Source: Collimonas sp. PA-H2 (GTDB lineage Bacteria > Pseudomonadota > Gammaproteobacteria > Burkholderiales > Burkholderiaceae_D). Taken from it: a stretch of DNA of 64,000 nt. Location of the stretch: contig NZ_PDBX01000002.1 of the NCBI RefSeq assembly GCF_002564105.1, forward strand, positions 186,001 through 250,000, in the 5' to 3' direction. The position numbers and the translations under genes were made by a program. Positions within the stretch are counted from its first letter, which is position 1. Every line of letters starts with the position of its first letter. The notes under the pieces are model-generated. The model ran no database searches. It was not told where the DNA came from and was given only the letters and a program-made list of their open reading frames with translations. Shown here piece after piece: positions 14,566 to 24,200 of the stretch.

Positions 14566-15873
14566 CTAAGCAGACGGCAGCCAGCCGCCCGTAAAACCTG
14601 CGCACTTCAGGCCGCTGACGATATACGGACAATTGCGCATCAAGCGCCACAGCATTTCGCTGCGATAATTCTCGATCATTAAAATGATCGGTCCCTGGTC
14701 GATGCCAAAATGCCAGGGCGAGACCCAGCCGTATAGGTTATCGCAGTTGCAGGGGAAACTCGGATTGAAGGTGGACTTGAAGCCATACGGATTGCCTGCC
14801 TTCAGCCCGACCTGATGGATAAAGAAATCGATGGTCGGCAATACGATTTCCGGCGCAAACGGCAGCGACGACACCACCACCCACGGCGCGATGGTGCCGT
14901 CGTCGGGGCCAAGCGGCACGCCGCGCGCCACATAGTCGTAGAACTCACGCTGGCTGCCGTTGACCTCAAGCACGGCGGGTCCCGGTCCGTCGCTGGCGGT
15001 GATGCCCCAGCACAGTTCGCTGTAGCCGGCGAAACCGCGGGGATTGTCTATCGCATATCGCTGCTGCACCAGGGTGGCGCGGCGGCTGTTCTCGAAATAG
15101 TCGATGCCCTTGGCGCGCATGGCGTTGTCCTGGATGCCGCGGAAATCGACCCAGATATGCGACAGCTGGTGGGTGAACAGCGAGCCGGCGTAGACGTATT
15201 CGATGCCGTAGCTCTGCTGCCACTTGTAGGCCGCGGCCCAGTCGCCATAGCTATCCTGCGCCAGCGGATGGGAAGGCGAACCCAGTCCCAGCACATACAG
15301 CAGCAAGGCCTCGTCGTAACCATTCCAGCGATTCGTCAAGAAGCCGGATTCCGGCTTCCAACCCATGGAAACCGCGCCGCCGCCATCCTGCGCCCAGGCC
15401 CAGTCGACGCGCAGGTACAAGGCGTCGGCCAGCCGGCGGCACTCGGCCTCGTCTGCCCCCGGTCCATCGAAATAGCAGCCGGCAGTCAGCGCGCCGGCCA
15501 GGAAAAACGTGGTGTCGATGGTGGAAAGTTCGCACTGCCAGGCGCGGCGCCCGCTTTGCATGTCGAGGAAATGATAGTAGAAACCCTGATAGCCGCTGGC
15601 ATCCGCTTCCGGCCCTTGCGGGCTGTTCCAGAAAAAACGCAAGGTGGCCAGCACCCGCTTGAGCGCCGCAGCGCGTGTGATGAAGCCGCGCTCTATCGCC
15701 ACCGGATAGGCTGCCAGCGCCAACCCCACGGCGGCGATGCTGGCCGGCCAGTCGGGCGCGGTCTTATCGATCACCAAGCCGTTGTGCGGATTGGTTTCAT
15801 GCATGAAGTAGCTGAACGACTCGCGTTGCAGCAGGTCCAGTTCAGCCGTTTCGCTCAGCGCTCCGTGACTCAT
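14566..15873 (-). CDS. GH144-like beta-1,2-glucanase / glycoamylase-domain protein
   Basis: 435 residues, no signal peptide visible. It is a COG5368 (glycoamylase-like, PF10091) (alpha/alpha)6 protein; family GH144 includes characterised endo-beta-1,2-glucanases. Segments CELSTIDTTFFLAGAL, SLFTHQLSHIWVDFRG, CWGITASDGPG, IAPWVVVSSLPFAPE and WHFGIDQGPIILMIENYRS are the family core. Several of these line up with the middle domain of the cyclic glucan synthase at 21290 (WGISESGYHT, IAPYASMMALMVAPE). It probably acts on beta-1,2-glucan, in the cytoplasm or by an unseen export route. The ATG at 15873 overlaps the pgm stop as ATGA, so the two are translationally coupled. Confidence 0.8.
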   Translation of the reverse strand: MSHGALSETAELDLLQRESFSYFMHETNPHNGLVIDKTAPDWPASIAAVGLALAAYPVAIERGFITRAAALKRVLATLRFFWNSPQGPEADASGYQGFYYHFLDMQSGRRAWQCELSTIDTTFFLAGALTAGCYFDGPGADEAECRRLADALYLRVDWAWAQDGGGAVSMGWKPESGFLTNRWNGYDEALLLYVLGLGSPSHPLAQDSYGDWAAAYKWQQSYGIEYVYAGSLFTHQLSHIWVDFRGIQDNAMRAKGIDYFENSRRATLVQQRYAIDNPRGFAGYSELCWGITASDGPGPAVLEVNGSQREFYDYVARGVPLGPDDGTIAPWVVVSSLPFAPEIVLPTIDFFIHQVGLKAGNPYGFKSTFNPSFPCNCDNLYGWVSPWHFGIDQGPIILMIENYRSEMLWRLMRNCPYIVSGLKCAGFTGGWLPSA

Positions 15874-17543
15874 TTTGCGGCTGCGGCAGGCGATTGCGGT
15901 GTAGCTGCCAGGGCGGCGTCGACAATCGCCTGCGCCTCTTGCACGATGCGCTGCAAGTGTTCGGCGCCCTGAAAACTCTCGGCGTATATCTTGTAGATGT
16001 CTTCCGTGCCGGAGGGCCGCGTCGCAAACCAGCCTTTGTCCGTCGCCACCCGTACGCCGCCGATGGGTGCATCGTTGCCGGGCGCCTTGCTGATGATGCT
16101 GCGGATTTTTTCGCCGGCCAGCTCGGTGCTTTGGATCTGCTGCGGCGACAAGGCGGCCAGCAGCTTCTTTTGCGCCGGGGTGGCGCTGGCTTCCACCCGG
16201 GTCGTCAGCGGATCGCCTAGCTCGCTGGCCAGCTGGCGATACACTTCGCCGGGATCGCGGCCGCTGCGGGCGGTGATCTCGGCCGCCAGCAAAGCCGGCG
16301 CCAGGCCATCCTTGTCGGTAGTCCAGACCGCGCCGTCCAGGCGCAGGAAGGCAGCGCCGGCGCTCTCCTCGCCGCCGAAACCGAGTGAACCGTCGCTCAG
16401 GCCGGGCGCGAACCATTTGAAGCCGGCCGGCACCTCGTACAGTGTGCGTTTAAGCCTGGCGCTGATGCGGTCGATGATCTGGCTGCTGACCACGGTCTTG
16501 CCGACGCCCGCCGCCTGCGGCCACTGGCTGCGGTGCTGGAACAGATAATCGATGGCTACCGCCAGGTAGTGATTGGCCGGCAGCAGACCGACGCTGCGCG
16601 TAACGATGCCGTGGCGGTCGTGATCGGTGTCGCAGGCAAAGGCGATGTCGTAACGATCCTTCATTCCGAGCAGGCGCTGCATGGCGTAGGACGATGAGGG
16701 ATCCATGCGGATGCGGCCATCCCAGTCGGCCGTCATGAAGCGGAAGGTCGGATCGACCTCTGCGCTGACCACGCTCAGGTTCAACTGGTAGCGCTCGCCG
16801 ATGCGCTGCCAGTAGTGCACCCCGGCGCCGCCCAGCGGATCGACGCCGAGGTGGATGCCGGCGTCGCGGATCAGCGCCATGTCGATCACCTGGTCGAGTT
16901 CGTCGACGTAGGTATTCAGATAGTCATAACGGTGCGTGCTGTCCAGCCGTAAGGCCTTCTGCAACGGCATTCTCTTGACGTCCTTGAGGCTGCCGCGCAG
17001 CAGCGCGTTGGCAGCGGCCTCGATCCAGCCGGTGACATCGGTATCCGCCGCGCCGCCATTGGGCGGATTGTACTTGAAGCCGCCGTCTTCCGGCGGATTG
17101 TGCGAGGGCGTGATGACGATGCCGTCCGCCAGGCCGCTCTTGCGGCCGCGGTTGTATTTGATGATGGCGTGCGACACGGCCGGCGTTGGCGTGTATTCGT
17201 CGCCTTCGGCCAGCATGATGTCGACGCCGTTGGCCGCCAGCACTTCAACCGCGCTGGCGCAGGCAGGCACCGACAAGGCATGGGTATCGATGCCGATGAA
17301 CAACGGCCCGCTGATGCCCTGCTTGCTGCGGTAGGCGCAAATCGCCTGGCTGATGGCCAGCACATGCGCTTCGTTAAAACTGCAATCGAAGGATGAACCG
17401 CGATGACCCGAGGTGCCGAACGCCACGCGCTGCTCGGCCACCGCCGGATCGGGGATATTGCTGTAGTAGGCTGATACCAGCTTCGGCACATCCACCAGTA
17501 ATGCCGATGGCGCCGGCTGGCCGGCCAGAGGACTGATTTTCAT
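15870..17543 (-). CDS. pgm: Phosphoglucomutase, alpha-D-glucose specific
   Basis: 557 residues. It interconverts glucose 1-phosphate and glucose 6-phosphate and so feeds UDP-glucose for glucan synthesis. Seen: FGTSGHRGSSF near residue 43, the phosphoserine loop GIVITPSHNPPEDGGFKYN with Ser147, the Mg site CDTDHDRHG (Asp305, 307, 309), the sugar loop GFGGEESAGAAF, and the C-terminal phosphate-binding RPSGTEDIYKIYAES. The ATG at 17543 follows AGGAG; a start at 17579 has no support. It lies between gnd upstream and the glucanase downstream on one strand. Confidence 0.96.
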   Translation of the reverse strand: MKISPLAGQPAPSALLVDVPKLVSAYYSNIPDPAVAEQRVAFGTSGHRGSSFDCSFNEAHVLAISQAICAYRSKQGISGPLFIGIDTHALSVPACASAVEVLAANGVDIMLAEGDEYTPTPAVSHAIIKYNRGRKSGLADGIVITPSHNPPEDGGFKYNPPNGGAADTDVTGWIEAAANALLRGSLKDVKRMPLQKALRLDSTHRYDYLNTYVDELDQVIDMALIRDAGIHLGVDPLGGAGVHYWQRIGERYQLNLSVVSAEVDPTFRFMTADWDGRIRMDPSSSYAMQRLLGMKDRYDIAFACDTDHDRHGIVTRSVGLLPANHYLAVAIDYLFQHRSQWPQAAGVGKTVVSSQIIDRISARLKRTLYEVPAGFKWFAPGLSDGSLGFGGEESAGAAFLRLDGAVWTTDKDGLAPALLAAEITARSGRDPGEVYRQLASELGDPLTTRVEASATPAQKKLLAALSPQQIQSTELAGEKIRSIISKAPGNDAPIGGVRVATDKGWFATRPSGTEDIYKIYAESFQGAEHLQRIVQEAQAIVDAALAATPQSPAAAAK

Positions 17544-17601
17544 GATAGAGCTCCTGGCGGGTCGGACCGCGCAGCGCAACCTGAGGTGCCGCGCGCTGTA
17601 G

Positions 17602-18630
17602 TTAATCGCCCTGCGGCTCGACCGGCTTTTCTACATGGCCGCCGAATCCTTGCCGCATGGCCGACAGCACTTTGTTGGAAAAATCGTCCTCGCCGCGTGA
17701 ACTGAAGCGCGCAAACAAGGCGGCGCTCAGGATGGGCACCGGCACCGCTTCGTCGACCGCTGCATTGATGGTCCACCGACCCTCGCCCGAATCGGCGACA
17801 TGGCCTGCGTAGTTTTCCAGCGTTGGATCTTTCTGCAGCGCGCCGGCGGTCAGATCCAGCAGCCACGAACCGATCACGCTGCCGCGCCGCCACAGTTCGG
17901 TAATTTCCGGCAGATCGAGGTCGTACTGATAGTGTTCAGGATGGCGCAGCGGCGTGGTTTCGGCGTCAGCCACGCTGCCCTGCTTGCCGACGTTGGCGTG
18001 GCGCAGGATATTCAAGCCTTCGGCGTAAGCGCCCATGAGGCCGTACTCGATGCCGTTGTGAACCATCTTGACGAAATGCCCGGCGCCATGCGGACCACAA
18101 TGCAGATAGCCTTGCTCGGCGCTGCTGCCGCTCGCGGTGCGGCCGGGAGTCGGCGCTGCCGCGCCGGCGCCGGGAGCCAGCGTAGCGAAAATCGGCGCCA
18201 GATGGCCTACCACTTCCTTTTCCCCGCCTATCATCAGGCAATAGCCGCGGTCAAAGCCGGCGACGCCGCCGCTGGTGCCGACATCGACGTAATGCAGCTG
18301 GCGCGCTTTCAGTTCGGCGCCGCGGCGGATGTCATCGTGGTAATAGGAGTTGCCGCCATCGATCACGATATCGCCGGCTTCCAGCAAAGGCAGCAGCAGC
18401 GCCAGGTTTTCATCCACCACCGCAGCCGGCAGCATCAGCCACAGCACGCGCGGCGCGCGCAGCTGGCTGACCAGGTCCCGCAAGGATGAAGCGCCGGTCG
18501 CGCCCGGATGCACGGCGGCCTTGACGGCATCCGGATGCAAATCATAGACCACGCACTGGTGATCACCTTTGGTCAGACGCCTGACCATATTGGCGCCCAT
18601 GCGCCCCAATCCAATCATGCCAAGTTGCAT
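17602..18630 (-). CDS. gnd: 6-phosphogluconate dehydrogenase, decarboxylating (short YqeC/GndA-type)
   Basis: 342 residues, the short class (about 300-340) rather than the 470-residue E. coli type. It oxidises 6-phosphogluconate to ribulose 5-phosphate with release of CO2. The NAD(P) motif is [11 protein letters not shown] (5-15); [22 protein letters not shown] and [16 protein letters not shown] carry the substrate and catalytic Lys region. An insertion of about 20 residues rich in Ala/Gly/Pro ([19 protein letters not shown]) before the GHFVKMVHN segment is unusual for the family and probably forms a surface loop. Start at 18630 follows AGGAGAGCAGG. It ends 59 bases before pgm, likely one operon. 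Confidence 0.93.
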   Translation of the reverse strand: MQLGMIGLGRMGANMVRRLTKGDHQCVVYDLHPDAVKAAVHPGATGASSLRDLVSQLRAPRVLWLMLPAAVVDENLALLLPLLEAGDIVIDGGNSYYHDDIRRGAELKARQLHYVDVGTSGGVAGFDRGYCLMIGGEKEVVGHLAPIFATLAPGAGAAAPTPGRTASGSSAEQGYLHCGPHGAGHFVKMVHNGIEYGLMGAYAEGLNILRHANVGKQGSVADAETTPLRHPEHYQYDLDLPEITELWRRGSVIGSWLLDLTAGALQKDPTLENYAGHVADSGEGRWTINAAVDEAVPVPILSAALFARFSSRGEDDFSNKVLSAMRQGFGGHVEKPVEPQGD

Positions 18631-18739
18631 CCTGCTCTCCTCGCTGAATAAATATGACAACGACAGCCATGTTACCCGCTGCCGTTTTTTATGTCTTTTA
18701 TTATGTCTTTTATTCGCTCGATTGTTACGCTTCCCTTGC

Positions 18740-18988
18740 TTAGTGGACTTCCTTCTTGCGGCCTTTTTCTATCAGCGCGATGGCGCAGGCGCGGGCCTCG
18801 GCTTCCGCCTCCTGCTCGCTGGCGAAGACGGTGTCGACCGCCACCCGCTGCGACGGGAAGATATCGTTTCTATGCATGGGATTGCAGGAAGGCGCGTAGA
18901 TCACCAGGTTGGCGACCCAGCCTTCGCTGTCAGGCAATGGCAGCCCGGAACATTCTATTTCGTACTCACCAATTGTTTCTGAATGCAT
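18740..18988 (-). CDS. Hypothetical protein, 82 residues
   Basis: A compact acidic protein ([15 protein letters not shown]... ending GRKKEVH) with no signal peptide or membrane segment. The ordered beta-strand-like beginning and an Ala/Glu-rich helix at the end ([21 protein letters not shown]) give the impression of a real small domain of the kind annotated as hypothetical in Burkholderiales. I do not assign a function. It lies alone behind gnd. Confidence 0.6.
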   Translation of the reverse strand: MHSETIGEYEIECSGLPLPDSEGWVANLVIYAPSCNPMHRNDIFPSQRVAVDTVFASEQEAEAEARACAIALIEKGRKKEVH

Positions 18989-19328
18989 GGCAGTCTCCAG
19001 ACGGTAGCGGGGAAAATTCGGGCGGCATCTGCCGCATCTTGCATGCGGCAGACAAGCAATAAAGTGCTTCCGATCAGATCACGTTTTTCCAGTCTTCACC
19101 ACTGTAAACAGTTGCAGCGCAATCGTGTGTCCGACAACACCGCATTCGAAAGCAGGAAAAGCGAACCCGCTCGCCAATCTTCCATAAAATTCCTTTGCTC
19201 TTCGGCCAGTGTATATGAAGTCGGCGCCGGTGTGTGCGGCCTGCGGTTTGCTGCACCGGGCAGCCGCTGCCGCAGCTGTGACCATGGCCCGAGCGGCATC
19301 TCCTGCCTGATGCCGGCAGCAATGAAAA
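18989..19328. other. Intergenic region, no gene supported
   Basis: About 340 bases. Overlapping open frames on both strands lack ribosome binding sites and family features. The only clear structure is the terminator at its right end. Confidence 0.4.
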
Positions 19329-19363
19329 CGTGGCGCCGCATATGACAGGCGCCACGCTTTTTT
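19329..19363. terminator. Terminator of the DUF883 gene
   Basis: Perfect 9-base stem CGTGGCGCC (19329-19337) / GGCGCCACG (19348-19356) with T tracts on both sides: seven T in the plus direction, four on the minus strand. It is just beyond the DUF883 stop codon. Confidence 0.8.
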
Positions 19364-19379
19364 ACACCCGATTATTTGA

Positions 19380-19682
19380 TCATTTCCTGGTCATTATCAC
19401 GCCGACCAGAAATCCCACGCCAGCCGCCGCGGCCAATGCCTGCCATGGATTTTCCTTGACATACTGTTCCGCCGAATCCGCCATTTCCTTGCTGGCGCCG
19501 ACGGCAACGGTTTGCGCTTCCTGCGCGGCGACCAGAGCACTGTCCAGCAAGCGCATGGCGCGTGCGCGCAGTTCCTCGGCCTTATCGCCGGTCAATGCCG
19601 CGGCCGCCTGAAACAAGGCTTGCGCATCCTGGACCAGCACCTTTACATCGCGATTGACCGCTTTCAGATTTTTCTCTAACAA
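19380..19682 (-). CDS. DUF883 (YqjD/ElaB-type) membrane-anchored protein
   Basis: 100 residues: an amphipathic helical body (MLEKNLKAVNRDVKVLVQDA...) and one C-terminal membrane segment (WQALAAAAGVGFLVGVIM) before TRK, preceded by the signature VKENPWQ. Family members such as YqjD bind ribosomes at the membrane in stationary phase; whether this one does is unknown. The start codon is TTG at 19682, supported by a strong AAGGAG six bases earlier; no ATG fits. The next frame upstream is a decayed bacterioferritin-like gene. Confidence 0.88.
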   Translation of the reverse strand: MLEKNLKAVNRDVKVLVQDAQALFQAAAALTGDKAEELRARAMRLLDSALVAAQEAQTVAVGASKEMADSAEQYVKENPWQALAAAAGVGFLVGVIMTRK

Positions 19683-19725
19683 GATGAACTCCTTGAAATT
19701 GATGATGAACAGGGTCGCCTACATT

Positions 19726-19893
19726 TCAACCCAGCAGGTCACGCATATCGTCAGCGTGTTCTTCTTCCTTGGCCATGATGTCCGTTGAGGTGTCGTACTC
19801 CACATGGCTGCGCTCGGCCAGCGCAACCGGATTGAAATCCGGTTCGCCGTTGAGCTGCACGATACGTTCGGCGATTCTGGATGGGAGTACGAA
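19726..19893 (-). pseudogene. Decayed bacterioferritin-like gene
   Basis: Translation of the minus strand gives RIAERIVQLNGEPDFNPVAL, then AERSHVEY, then directly DIMAKEEEHADDMRDLLG and a stop. The first and last parts are typical of the ferritin-like/bacterioferritin family, whose members have about 60 more residues between them and about 50 more at the N-terminus. There is no start codon: an in-frame TAG precedes the fragment. An internal deletion plus loss of the 5' end is the simplest reading, and the di-iron ligands of the missing helix are gone. Confidence 0.65.
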
Positions 19894-20094
19894 GCTCTAC
19901 ACTAGATTTATATTACTTATGCGCGGCAAGATCGGTGCGCTGACGCACATAGCACTGGTTTTAACCCTGACTCAGGGTGACGGCCCGGCATCGGCAAGCT
20001 GTGTGTGCTGACGCACAGACCGCTGGCGGTGCTGACGATGTTCATGACACTTGCACAACAACGCGACTCCCCTACGCAGCGGCGGCATAAAGCA
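19894..20094. other. Intergenic region with repeated GCTGACGCACA-type words
   Basis: Contains GCGCTGACGCACA, GTGCTGACGCACA and GGTGCTGACGATG within about 90 bases, and no supportable gene. Purpose unknown. Confidence 0.35.
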
Positions 20095-20130
20095 AAATCC
20101 CCCGCGCTCAAATGAGCGCAGGGGATTTCT
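20095..20130 (-). terminator. Terminator of the RcnB-like gene
   Basis: Stem AAATCCCC-GCGCTC / GAGCGC-GGGGATTT with loop AAAT and one internal mismatch; A/T runs flank both sides. Confidence 0.75.
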
Positions 20131-20166
20131 TCAGGCCTGCTGCTGAAAAGCGCTTTGCTGTATTTG

Positions 20167-20685
20167 TCAGTTACCCAACAACATCTGCAGGATGATGCCG
20201 GTGGATATCGCCACCAGCACATAGTCGCCGCCGGTCTGCACCCAATGATAGCCGCGCGGCGGCGCATTCAGGTGGTGAGCCCGCCAGTCATCGACCACGT
20301 ACTGGCGGCCGCGGTATTCCGGCGGCAGCCGCTGGCCCCGATAGAACGCGTGGTCGGGACCAGCCCCGCGCTCGTCGCGGCGCTGCTCACCGTAATCGCG
20401 GCGATCCGGCTGACGACGCTGATCGTTGTAATTGCCACGATCCGGCTGACGACGTTGATCGTTGTAATTGCCACGATCCGGCTGGCGGCGCTGATCATTG
20501 TAATCGCGGCGATCCGGCTGCCGGCCCTGATCGTTACGCTGCTGGTCATCGTAGCGCTGCTGGTCATCGTTGCGCTGCTGCTGATCGTAGCGCTGGGCGG
20601 GCCTGTCACGTTCCTGGCCGAACGCCAGGCCACCCGTGAGCAGCGACATCGCCATAATGGCGGAGACAACTGTTTTCGTTTTCAT
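20167..20685 (-). CDS. RcnB-family periplasmic protein with tandem 12-residue repeats
   Basis: 172 residues. Signal peptide (1-23, ...GLAFGQ), a long Gln/Arg/Asp-rich low-complexity middle with four 12-residue repeats RQPDRxxYxxQR (residues 55-102), then the RcnB domain: GQRLPPEYRGRQYVVDDWRAH and GYHWVQTGGDYVLVAISTGII. RcnB in E. coli is a periplasmic protein that influences nickel and cobalt balance; most relatives, including those with such repeats, are uncharacterised. Nothing nearby points to nickel transport. A terminator follows. Confidence 0.85.
   Translation of the reverse strand: MKTKTVVSAIMAMSLLTGGLAFGQERDRPAQRYDQQQRNDDQQRYDDQQRNDQGRQPDRRDYNDQRRQPDRGNYNDQRRQPDRGNYNDQRRQPDRRDYGEQRRDERGAGPDHAFYRGQRLPPEYRGRQYVVDDWRAHHLNAPPRGYHWVQTGGDYVLVAISTGIILQMLLGN
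20380..20523 (-). repeat. Four 36-base tandem repeats in the RcnB-like gene
   Basis: Four in-frame 36-base units encode RQPDR-RD/GN-YN/GDQR-type repeats; the two central units are identical at protein level. Copy number is likely to vary between strains. Confidence 0.85.
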
Positions 20686-21289
20686 GCTGGGCTCCAGTGT
20701 GTGCGACGGTTCAATATTCTTGCGCCTGCTGCCGATTCATTGTCGGCTATATGCAGAATAGCCCCGCAAATGCCCGCATTCCGTACGGCAGCGCACACAA
20801 GCATCTGCTCGCCCGCAAATAGGCTTGCTGTTCCCGCAAAACATCATACTGCTACGCTATGTGTCCCAGCGCACCAAACCGCCAGGACAACCGCCGTAGC
20901 CTGAGCGGCAGGTCCTGCCAGTCCACCGGGCGCAACCAACAGCAAATGAGTTCGAGGCGGCACCGGCGCCAGGGGCAAGGTGGTGCTGCTGGCCCGCTGA
21001 GCGTTCCCGGGCGAGTTCCAGGCGCTTGCTTGGAGCTTCGTCCGAGAATCTGCTAATCTGTAAAACGTAGGACGGTCCGCAGGTCAGCAATCCGCGCTGC
21101 CGGCGCCAGTACTTTCACGCATCTTCTACGGGCCGCATTTCTACCGCCCCCTGTCGAACGTCTTCTCCTGACGCGGCGCCCTTCCGCTTGCCAGAAGCGA
21201 TATCCAGCAGGGCCAGAATCTGATCACTGCAAACTCTTCCGCGCCCTGCGATCCGGTTCTCTTTCGTTATAAAAATAGAAATATCAAAA
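20686..21289. other. Intergenic region before the cyclic glucan synthase gene
   Basis: About 600 bases with only short, unsupported open frames. AT-rich patches lie just before 21290 (TTATAAAAATAGAAATATC). Promoters for the divergent RcnB-like gene and the synthase gene must lie here, but no box pair stands out. Confidence 0.4.
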
Positions 21290-24200
21290 TTGAAAACAGA
21301 CCACAAATCCGTATTCGATTACCTGCTCAGCATTAAAACCGCGCTGCGCTCGGATAATGGCGGCGGCCGGGACGATGACGAGCTTCCCTTGCGCGCCGAA
21401 TTGTTCAGCGCCTTGCAAATGGAGCAGCACGGCCGGATCCTGGCCAATGCGCACAAGCTCAGCCCTGAACGCGGCCGCGACCAGTTGCTGGCGCGCCTGG
21501 CCGAGAACGAAACAGTCATCATCGATGCCTGCAGCCAGCTGACCGAGGCCATCAAGACCAGCCGCCAGGTGACGCCGGCGGCGGAATGGCTGCTCGACAA
21601 TTTCTATCTGATCGAAGAACAGATCCGCACCGCCAAACGGCACCTGCCGAAAAACTACAGCCGCGAGTTGCCACGCCTGCTGCGCGGCAACTCCGCCGGC
21701 CGCCCGCGCGTATACGATATCGCGCTGGAAACCATTTCGCACGGCGACGGCCGCGTCGATCCGGAAAACCTGAGCCGCTTCGTCGCTGCCTACCAGCAGG
21801 TGACGCCGCTGACGCTGGGCGAGCTATGGGCGATTCCCATCATGCTGCGCCTGGCCTTGATCGAGAACCTGCGGCGGGTCGCCACCCACCTGGCGCAGAC
21901 CCGCCTCAACCGCAACCTGGCAGAATCCTGGGCCGACGCGATGGCGGAAAGCGCCGAGAACGATCCCGGCAACCTGATCCTGCTGGTGGCTGACATGGCG
22001 CGCTCCAATCCGCCGCTCGACAGCTCTTTCGTAGCCGAGCTGGTGCGGCGCCTGCAAGGGCAAAGCCCGGCGCTGACGCTGCCCATGACCTGGCTGTCGC
22101 AGCGCCTGAACGAATCCGGCCACACCATTGAACAGCTGGTCCAATCCGAAACCCAGCATCAGGCCGCCGACCAGGTCTCGATCAGCAACAGCATCGGCAG
22201 CCTGCGCTTCCTGAGCGCCATGGACTGGCGCGAATTCGTCGAAACCATGAGCGTGGTCGACCATATCTTGCGCAAGGACCCGGGCGATATTTATGCACGC
22301 ATGGATTTCGCCACGCGCGACTGCTACCGCCATGTGGTTGAAAAGCTCGCCAGGCACAGCCGCATGTCCGAAATCGAAGTAGCGCAGCAGGCGCTGCAAC
22401 TGGCGGCAGCCAGTATGCAACCGGTCGACAACGAAACGCGCAGCAGCCATGTCGGCTATTACCTGATTGACAAAGGCTTGCCGCAGCTTGAGGCGGCAGC
22501 CGCTTACCGGCCGCCGTTGCCGGAACGGCTGCGCAGCGCCGCCCGCGATTCACCGCTGACGGCGTACCTCGCCAGCATCCTGCTACTGAGCCTGCTGGTG
22601 GCTGGGCTGGTGCTTGCCAAGGCTTATGCCGACGGCGCCGGCGACTGGCTGCTGGCGGGGCTGGCGATAATCTCGCTGCTCGCCGCCAGCCAGCTGGCGC
22701 TGGCCATGGTCAACTGGCTCGCCACGCTGATCACGGTGCCGCGGCCGCTGCCGCGCATGGATTTCTCGGAAGGCATACCGCGTGAGTCGCGTACGCTGGT
22801 AGTGGTACCCACCATGCTGTTCACCCGGCAAAACATCGACGAGCTGACCGAAACGCTGGAAGTGCGCTACCTCGCCAATCGCGATGACAACCTGCGCTTT
22901 TGCCTGCTCACCGATTTCGCCGATGCCGGCAGCGAAAACCTGACGGGCGAAGACAGCCTGCTGGAACATATCAATAACAATATTACCGAGCTGAACCAGA
23001 AATACCGCCAGGAATATAGCAAAGCCCATGACGACCGTTTCCTGCTGCTGCATCGTCCGCGGCGCTGGAACCCGCAGGAAAAAACATGGATGGGCTACGA
23101 ACGCAAGCGCGGCAAGCTGGCCGACCTGAACGCCTTCCTGCGCGGTGGCGAAGCGGATACCTATTCGCTGATTACCGGCGATACCGACGGCCTCAGCAAC
23201 GTCCGCTACGTCATCACGCTGGATACCGACACGGAATTGCCGCGCGATGCCGCCAGGCAGTTCGTCGCCACTATGGCCCATCCGCTGAACCGGCCGCTGT
23301 ATGACGCCAGCCGCGAACGCGTGGTCGACGGCTACGGCATCCTGCAGCCGCGGGTAGCGGTCAGCCTGCCGAGCGCCTCGGCATCGCGCTATGAATTGCT
23401 GTGCGGCGGCGAGATCGGCATCGATCCCTACACCCGCACCGTATCGGATGTATACCAGGATGTGTTCGGCGAAGGTTCTTTCGTCGGCAAGGGGATCTAC
23501 GACATCGACGCCTTCGAGCAGGTGCTGGGCAACCGCATGCCGGAAAACCGCGTGCTCAGCCACGATCTGCTGGAAGGCTGCTATGCCCGCGCCGGCCTGC
23601 TGAGCGACGTCCAGCTGTATGAGCAGTATCCGTCCCGCTACAGCGCCGACGTCCGCCGCCGCCATCGCTGGATACGCGGCGACTGGCAGATCGCCTCCTG
23701 GCTGCTGCCCAGCGTGCCGGGCGCGCGCGATGCGGCGAGCGGCAGGATCCTGCGCCACCGCAATCCGCTGTCCGCCTTGTCGCGCTGGAAGCTGTTCGAC
23801 AATCTGCGCCGCAGCATGGTGCCGTTTGCGCTGACAGCCTTACTGCTGGCCGGCTGGCTGCTGCTGCCCTCGGCCTGGTTCTGGAGCTGCGCGGTGCTGG
23901 CGATCATCCTGATTCCATCAATCTGCGCCAGCATCGTCAGCCTGCTGCGCAAACCTGCCGACGTCTTGTTGCGCCAGCATTTTTCAGCCACCCTGAAAGC
24001 CGCCGGCCAGCATTTCAGCCATGCGGCGCTGACGCTGATTTTTCTGCCCTATGAAGCCGCCGTCAATCTCGACGCCGTGATCCGCACCCAGTGGCGGATA
24101 CTGGTCTCGCACAGGAAACTGCTGGAATGGCAACCGTCCAGCGCAACCAGCCGCCAGTCAGGCGACGGCCTGCTGTCCTATTATCGCGACATGTGGATCG

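Noticed and set aside
20380..20523. 36-base repeats considered as a CRISPR array
   Set aside because: Directly adjacent without spacers, and in frame in a protein.
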